A DNA stretch of 64,000 nt from Paracoccus pantotrophus (lineage in GTDB: Bacteria > Pseudomonadota > Alphaproteobacteria > Rhodobacterales > Rhodobacteraceae). Location of the stretch: the NCBI RefSeq assembly GCF_008824185.1, contig NZ_CP044426.1, forward strand, positions 1,062,501 to 1,126,500. Direction: 5' to 3'. The notes beneath the pieces were generated by a model, which saw nothing but the letters and a program-made list of their open reading frames with translations, was not told the origin of the DNA and did no database searches. Positions 61,367 through 64,000 of this stretch are shown piece by piece (position 1 is the stretch's first letter; each line of letters opens with the position of its first letter). The translations under genes were made by a program, and so were the position numbers.

Positions 61367-62733
61367 CGATGCCACGCAGCCTTCAGATGCGGTTGGGGGT
61401 GTCTCTGGGCATCCTTCTGACGCTGCTGTGGATCGCCGCGGCCGCCACCACGGCGGTCATGCTGCGGCACGAGATGGACAGGATCTTCGACTCGTCACTA
61501 CAGGAGGCGGCGCAGCGCCTGTTGCCGCTGGCCGCTGTCGAGATCGTCGGACGTGAGGAGGAAGGTGTGACGCAACACCTTGCCGACCTGCGCGACCACG
61601 ACGAATTCCTCACCTATATCGTGCGGGATGACATGGGGAGAATCCTTCTGCAATCGCATGAGGCCGACCCCTCCATCTTCCCGGAATGGGATGGGCCGGG
61701 CTTTCACACGACCGCAACCCATCGCCTGTATGGCGAGGACGCCCTGCAAGGCACGATCCGCCTCACGGTCGCCGAGCCGCTTGCCCATCGCGCGGCGGCG
61801 GCACGCGATGTCTGGGCGGGCCTGGGACTGCCACTGCTGGTGTTCATCCCGGCCGCGCTGCTGGCGATCGTATTGACCGTCCGCTCGGGCCTGGCCCCGC
61901 TGCGCCGCTACCGCGACCGGCTGGCCGCGCGTTCACCGCGCGACCTTGCCCCCGTCGCCTGCAACGATCTCCCCGTCGAGGTCACCCCGGTGGGGCTGGC
62001 GGTCAATGTGCTGCTGGCGCAGCTCAAGTCCACATTCGAGGCCGAACGCACCTTCGCCGCCAACGCAGCGCATGAATTGCGAACACCGCTGGCAGGCGCA
62101 ATCGCGCAGGCCCAGCGGATACAGGTGGAAACGAAAGATACCGGCGCCGGCCACAGGGCCGCCGAGATCGAGGCCTCGCTGAAGCGGCTGGCCCGGATCG
62201 CCGAGCGGCTGCTGCAACTGGCTCGGGCGGAGGGCGGGCGGTTGCGGCTCGATCACCTATCCGATCTTCGCATCACCGCCCGTCTGGTCGTGGACGATAT
62301 CGAGAGGACCGCACCGAACCGGATCGCACTCGCTCTGCCGGAGCACCCGGTAATGTCCGACCTCGACCCCGATGCGTTTGGCATCATCTGCCGCAACCTG
62401 GTCGAGAACGCCCTGCGGCACGGCGCATCTGACGAGCCGATCGAGGTAAGCCTCGGTGAGGATGGCACGTTCCGCGTCGCCAATGACGGCCTTGTTGTGC
62501 CGACAGAAGCACTTGGCCGGCTGGCCCGCCGTTTTGAGAGGGGGACAACCGGAACGGAAGGCAGCGGGCTTGGCCTTGCCATCGTCGCCAGCATTGCGGA
62601 CCGGATTTCGTCAAAGCTCACCTTGCAGTCGCCGAGACCGGGAAGCTCGTCTGGCTTTGAAGCGGCGGTGGTTTTGCCGACAGCTTCAAAGCAACCAATA
62701 CCGCCCAGCCAGGCGAGCGCAGTCTTTCGTTGA
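61363..62733 (+). CDS. Sensor histidine kinase (QseC/PmrB-like)
   Basis: 456 aa. Two membrane helices (about 10-33 and 160-180) enclose a periplasmic sensor with many acidic and His residues (RDHDEFLTYIVRDDMGRILL; SHEADPSIFPEWDGPGFH). A HAMP-like linker follows, then the HisKA box AANAAHELRTPLAGAIAQAQ, N box RNLVENALRHGA and G box GTEGSGLGLAIVA. It senses a periplasmic signal, plausibly metal ions or redox state given the genes beside it. Confidence 0.9.
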   Translation: MTMPRSLQMRLGVSLGILLTLLWIAAAATTAVMLRHEMDRIFDSSLQEAAQRLLPLAAVEIVGREEEGVTQHLADLRDHDEFLTYIVRDDMGRILLQSHEADPSIFPEWDGPGFHTTATHRLYGEDALQGTIRLTVAEPLAHRAAAARDVWAGLGLPLLVFIPAALLAIVLTVRSGLAPLRRYRDRLAARSPRDLAPVACNDLPVEVTPVGLAVNVLLAQLKSTFEAERTFAANAAHELRTPLAGAIAQAQRIQVETKDTGAGHRAAEIEASLKRLARIAERLLQLARAEGGRLRLDHLSDLRITARLVVDDIERTAPNRIALALPEHPVMSDLDPDAFGIICRNLVENALRHGASDEPIEVSLGEDGTFRVANDGLVVPTEALGRLARRFERGTTGTEGSGLGLAIVASIADRISSKLTLQSPRPGSSSGFEAAVVLPTASKQPIPPSQASAVFR

Positions 62734-62896
62734 GCCGATAGCCGGCCAGCAGATCTGAAAACTATTGGGCTGGCTGTGTCCGCCGGAACAGGATGCATCT
62801 GTATATAAGGGGCGCAGAATGTTGATCTCGAAAGGACAAAGCCTAGCGCGCGCCCGTGGTGACAGTAGCCCTGCCGACAAAGGCGGACGGGGCAGC

Positions 62897-63049
62897 ATGA
62901 CCAGAAAATTGGTTACATCTTCGGATGCTATTGAATTTCGCCACCTACGTTACTTCATAGCCGCTGCCGAGCACGGCAGCTTCCGAAAGGCAGGAAATTC
63001 ACTGGGTCTGTCGCAATCGGCAATCAGCCGCTGCATTGCCGACCTCGAA
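62897..63049 (+). pseudogene. LysR-family regulator, N-terminal fragment cut by IS66
   Basis: From ATG 62897 (MTRKLVTSSDAIEFRHLRYF), then AAEHGSFRKAGNSLGLSQSA and ISRCIADLEV: an intact LysR HTH. At 63050 the sequence becomes the terminal repeat of an IS66 element. An upstream in-frame ATG at 62819 is possible. The effector domain would lie beyond the right edge of the window, if it survives. Confidence 0.75.
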
Positions 63050-64000
63050 GTAAGCGTCCGGCCTGAGCGCTACCCGGGCCATTTCCAAGGCAGCAGGTCA
63101 TCGACCTTTGTGATCTTGTAATCAGGGATACGGGCCAGGGTGTCGGCGAGCCAGGCATGGGGATCGCTGACGTTGAGCTTGGCTGTTTCGATCAGGGTGT
63201 AGGCGATGGCGGCGGCCTTTCCACCTGCCTCGGAACCGACGAATAGGTAGTTTTTCCGCCCGAGGGCGATGGCGCGCATGCCGCGTTCGGCGGCGTTGTT
63301 GTCGAGTTCGAGGATGCCGTTGTCGAGGTAGGGGCGCAGGCGTTCCATCCTGGTGAGGGCGTATCGGATGGCGGCCGCTAGCGGGGATTTCCCCGAGATC
63401 GTGGTGAGTTGCATGGCCAGCCAGACTTCCAGGTCATCGAAGACCGGGGCGGCATGTGCCTTACGGAGTTCGGCGCGGCGGTCCGGTGGCGAACCTCGGG
63501 CTTCCTTCTCGACGGCATAGAGCCGGGCGATGCGGCCGATGGCCTCCTCAGCGATCGGCGAACCTTGCGATCGGTGGATGTCCACGAACTTGCGCCTGAC
63601 ATGGGCCATGCAGGCGACCTCGCGGATGGCGCCGGAACGGTAGAGATCCTCGAACCCGGCATAGCCGTCGGCATGCATCCAGCCGCGGAAACGGGCCAGA
63701 TGATCCTTGGGGTGCTGACCCTTGCGGTCGCCCGAGAAGCGATACCATGCGGCAGGCGGAGCATCGCCATCCCATGGGCGCTCATCGCGGGCATAGGTCC
63801 AGAGCCGGGCCGTCTGGGTCTTGCCGGTGCCGGGCGCCAGCATCCGCACCGGCGTATCGTCGGCGAAGATCGCCTCGGCCGACAGGACATGGCGCCCGAT
63901 GGCCTCGGCCAGTGGCTCCAGAAGGGTGGTGGTCTTGCCGACCCAGTCGGCCAGGGTCGATCGGTCGAGATCGAGCCCTTCGCGGCCGAAGATCTGGCTC
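63050..64000 (-). mobile_element. IS66-family insertion sequence, one end only
   Basis: The end begins GTAAGCGTCCGG at 63050, the typical IS66 terminal sequence. It carries tnpC and continues past 64000. The eight bases before it (63042-63049, ACCTCGAA) would be one copy of the target duplication. Confidence 0.75.
63070..64000 (-). CDS. IS66 transposase TnpC, 5' end off the window
   Basis: At least 309 residues, open to the right edge: SQIFGREGLDLDRSTLADWV, IFADDTPVRMLAPGTGKTQT, LWTYARDERPW, then the DDE core (GWMHADGYAGFEDLY; CMAHVRRKFVDIHRSQGSPI; LELDNNAAERGMRAIALGRK with the catalytic Glu) and the C-terminal NYLFVGSEAGGKAAAIAYTL. No stop or frameshift is seen, so this copy may be functional, unlike the three other IS66 pieces in the window. 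Confidence 0.88.
   Translation of the reverse strand, partial: SQIFGREGLDLDRSTLADWVGKTTTLLEPLAEAIGRHVLSAEAIFADDTPVRMLAPGTGKTQTARLWTYARDERPWDGDAPPAAWYRFSGDRKGQHPKDHLARFRGWMHADGYAGFEDLYRSGAIREVACMAHVRRKFVDIHRSQGSPIAEEAIGRIARLYAVEKEARGSPPDRRAELRKAHAAPVFDDLEVWLAMQLTTISGKSPLAAAIRYALTRMERLRPYLDNGILELDNNAAERGMRAIALGRKNYLFVGSEAGGKAAAIAYTLIETAKLNVSDPHAWLADTLARIPDYKITKVDDLLPWKWPG

Overview
The window is high-GC DNA with the gene style of an alphaproteobacterium of the Rhodobacterales, most likely Paracoccus or a close relative. The evidence is the protein families, the codon use, and the dense load of IS630, IS110, IS5, IS66, IS256, IS1182, IS481-like and IS3 pieces. It is a mosaic: functional modules several kb long are separated by broken insertion sequences, as is typical of an accessory plasmid, a chromid or a genomic island. 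I saw no rRNA, tRNA, CRISPR array or replication gene.

Layout. 1-3.4 kb: IS scrapyard (IS630 with its slippage run, IS110 cut by a complete IS5-type copy, IS66 scraps). 3.4-5.6 kb: a LuxR-type regulator fused to an alpha/beta-hydrolase-like domain, a 20-bp dyad behind it, and a small gene. 6-18 kb: an Opp/Dpp-type ABC importer and a DMT permease, divergent from a tightly overlapping catabolic operon (Asp-box sialidase-like hydrolase, PdxA2-like dehydrogenase, DapA-family lyase, iron alcohol dehydrogenase, four-carbon acid sugar kinase, GntR regulator). 18-20.4 kb: IS scrap. 20.5-32.8 kb: a ten-gene minus-strand operon that looks ureide- or amidase-related (TPP enzyme, polyamine-type ABC importer, Asp/Glu/hydantoin-type racemase, two polysaccharide-deacetylase/PuuE-like proteins, M20 amidohydrolase, AllE-like cupin), with a LysR regulator and an FAD-linked glycolate/lactate-type oxidase. 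33-34.4 kb: IS scrap. 34.4-43.2 kb: remnant of a prophage head module (terminase C-terminus, portal, protease-capsid fusion, two small head proteins). Between terminase and portal lies an unrelated, oppositely oriented two-gene insert (a TPR-like protein and a gene broken by one in-frame TAG), and an Mrr-type restriction enzyme sits at the far edge.

43.7-62.7 kb is a metal and redox island: TetR plus an HlyD/FtsX/ABC exporter, cytochrome b561, a P1B-4 metal ATPase, a DUF924 protein, a second metal ATPase with CPG instead of CPC, an HMA metal-binding protein, LysR, and a His-rich periplasmic protein. These are followed by ApbE, a PepSY-flavodoxin-FNR reductase, DUF2271, three small PepSY proteins, a second b-type cytochrome and a two-component system. 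The non-coding DNA here shows two putative regulons. A roughly 60-bp operator is shared by the HMA gene and the periplasmic His-rich gene, and probably belongs to the LysR. Four copies of an 18-bp tandem TCAG-N5-CGTCAG element lie upstream of the response regulator and of the PepSY genes. 63-64 kb: an IS66 copy that interrupts another LysR gene and runs off the right edge.
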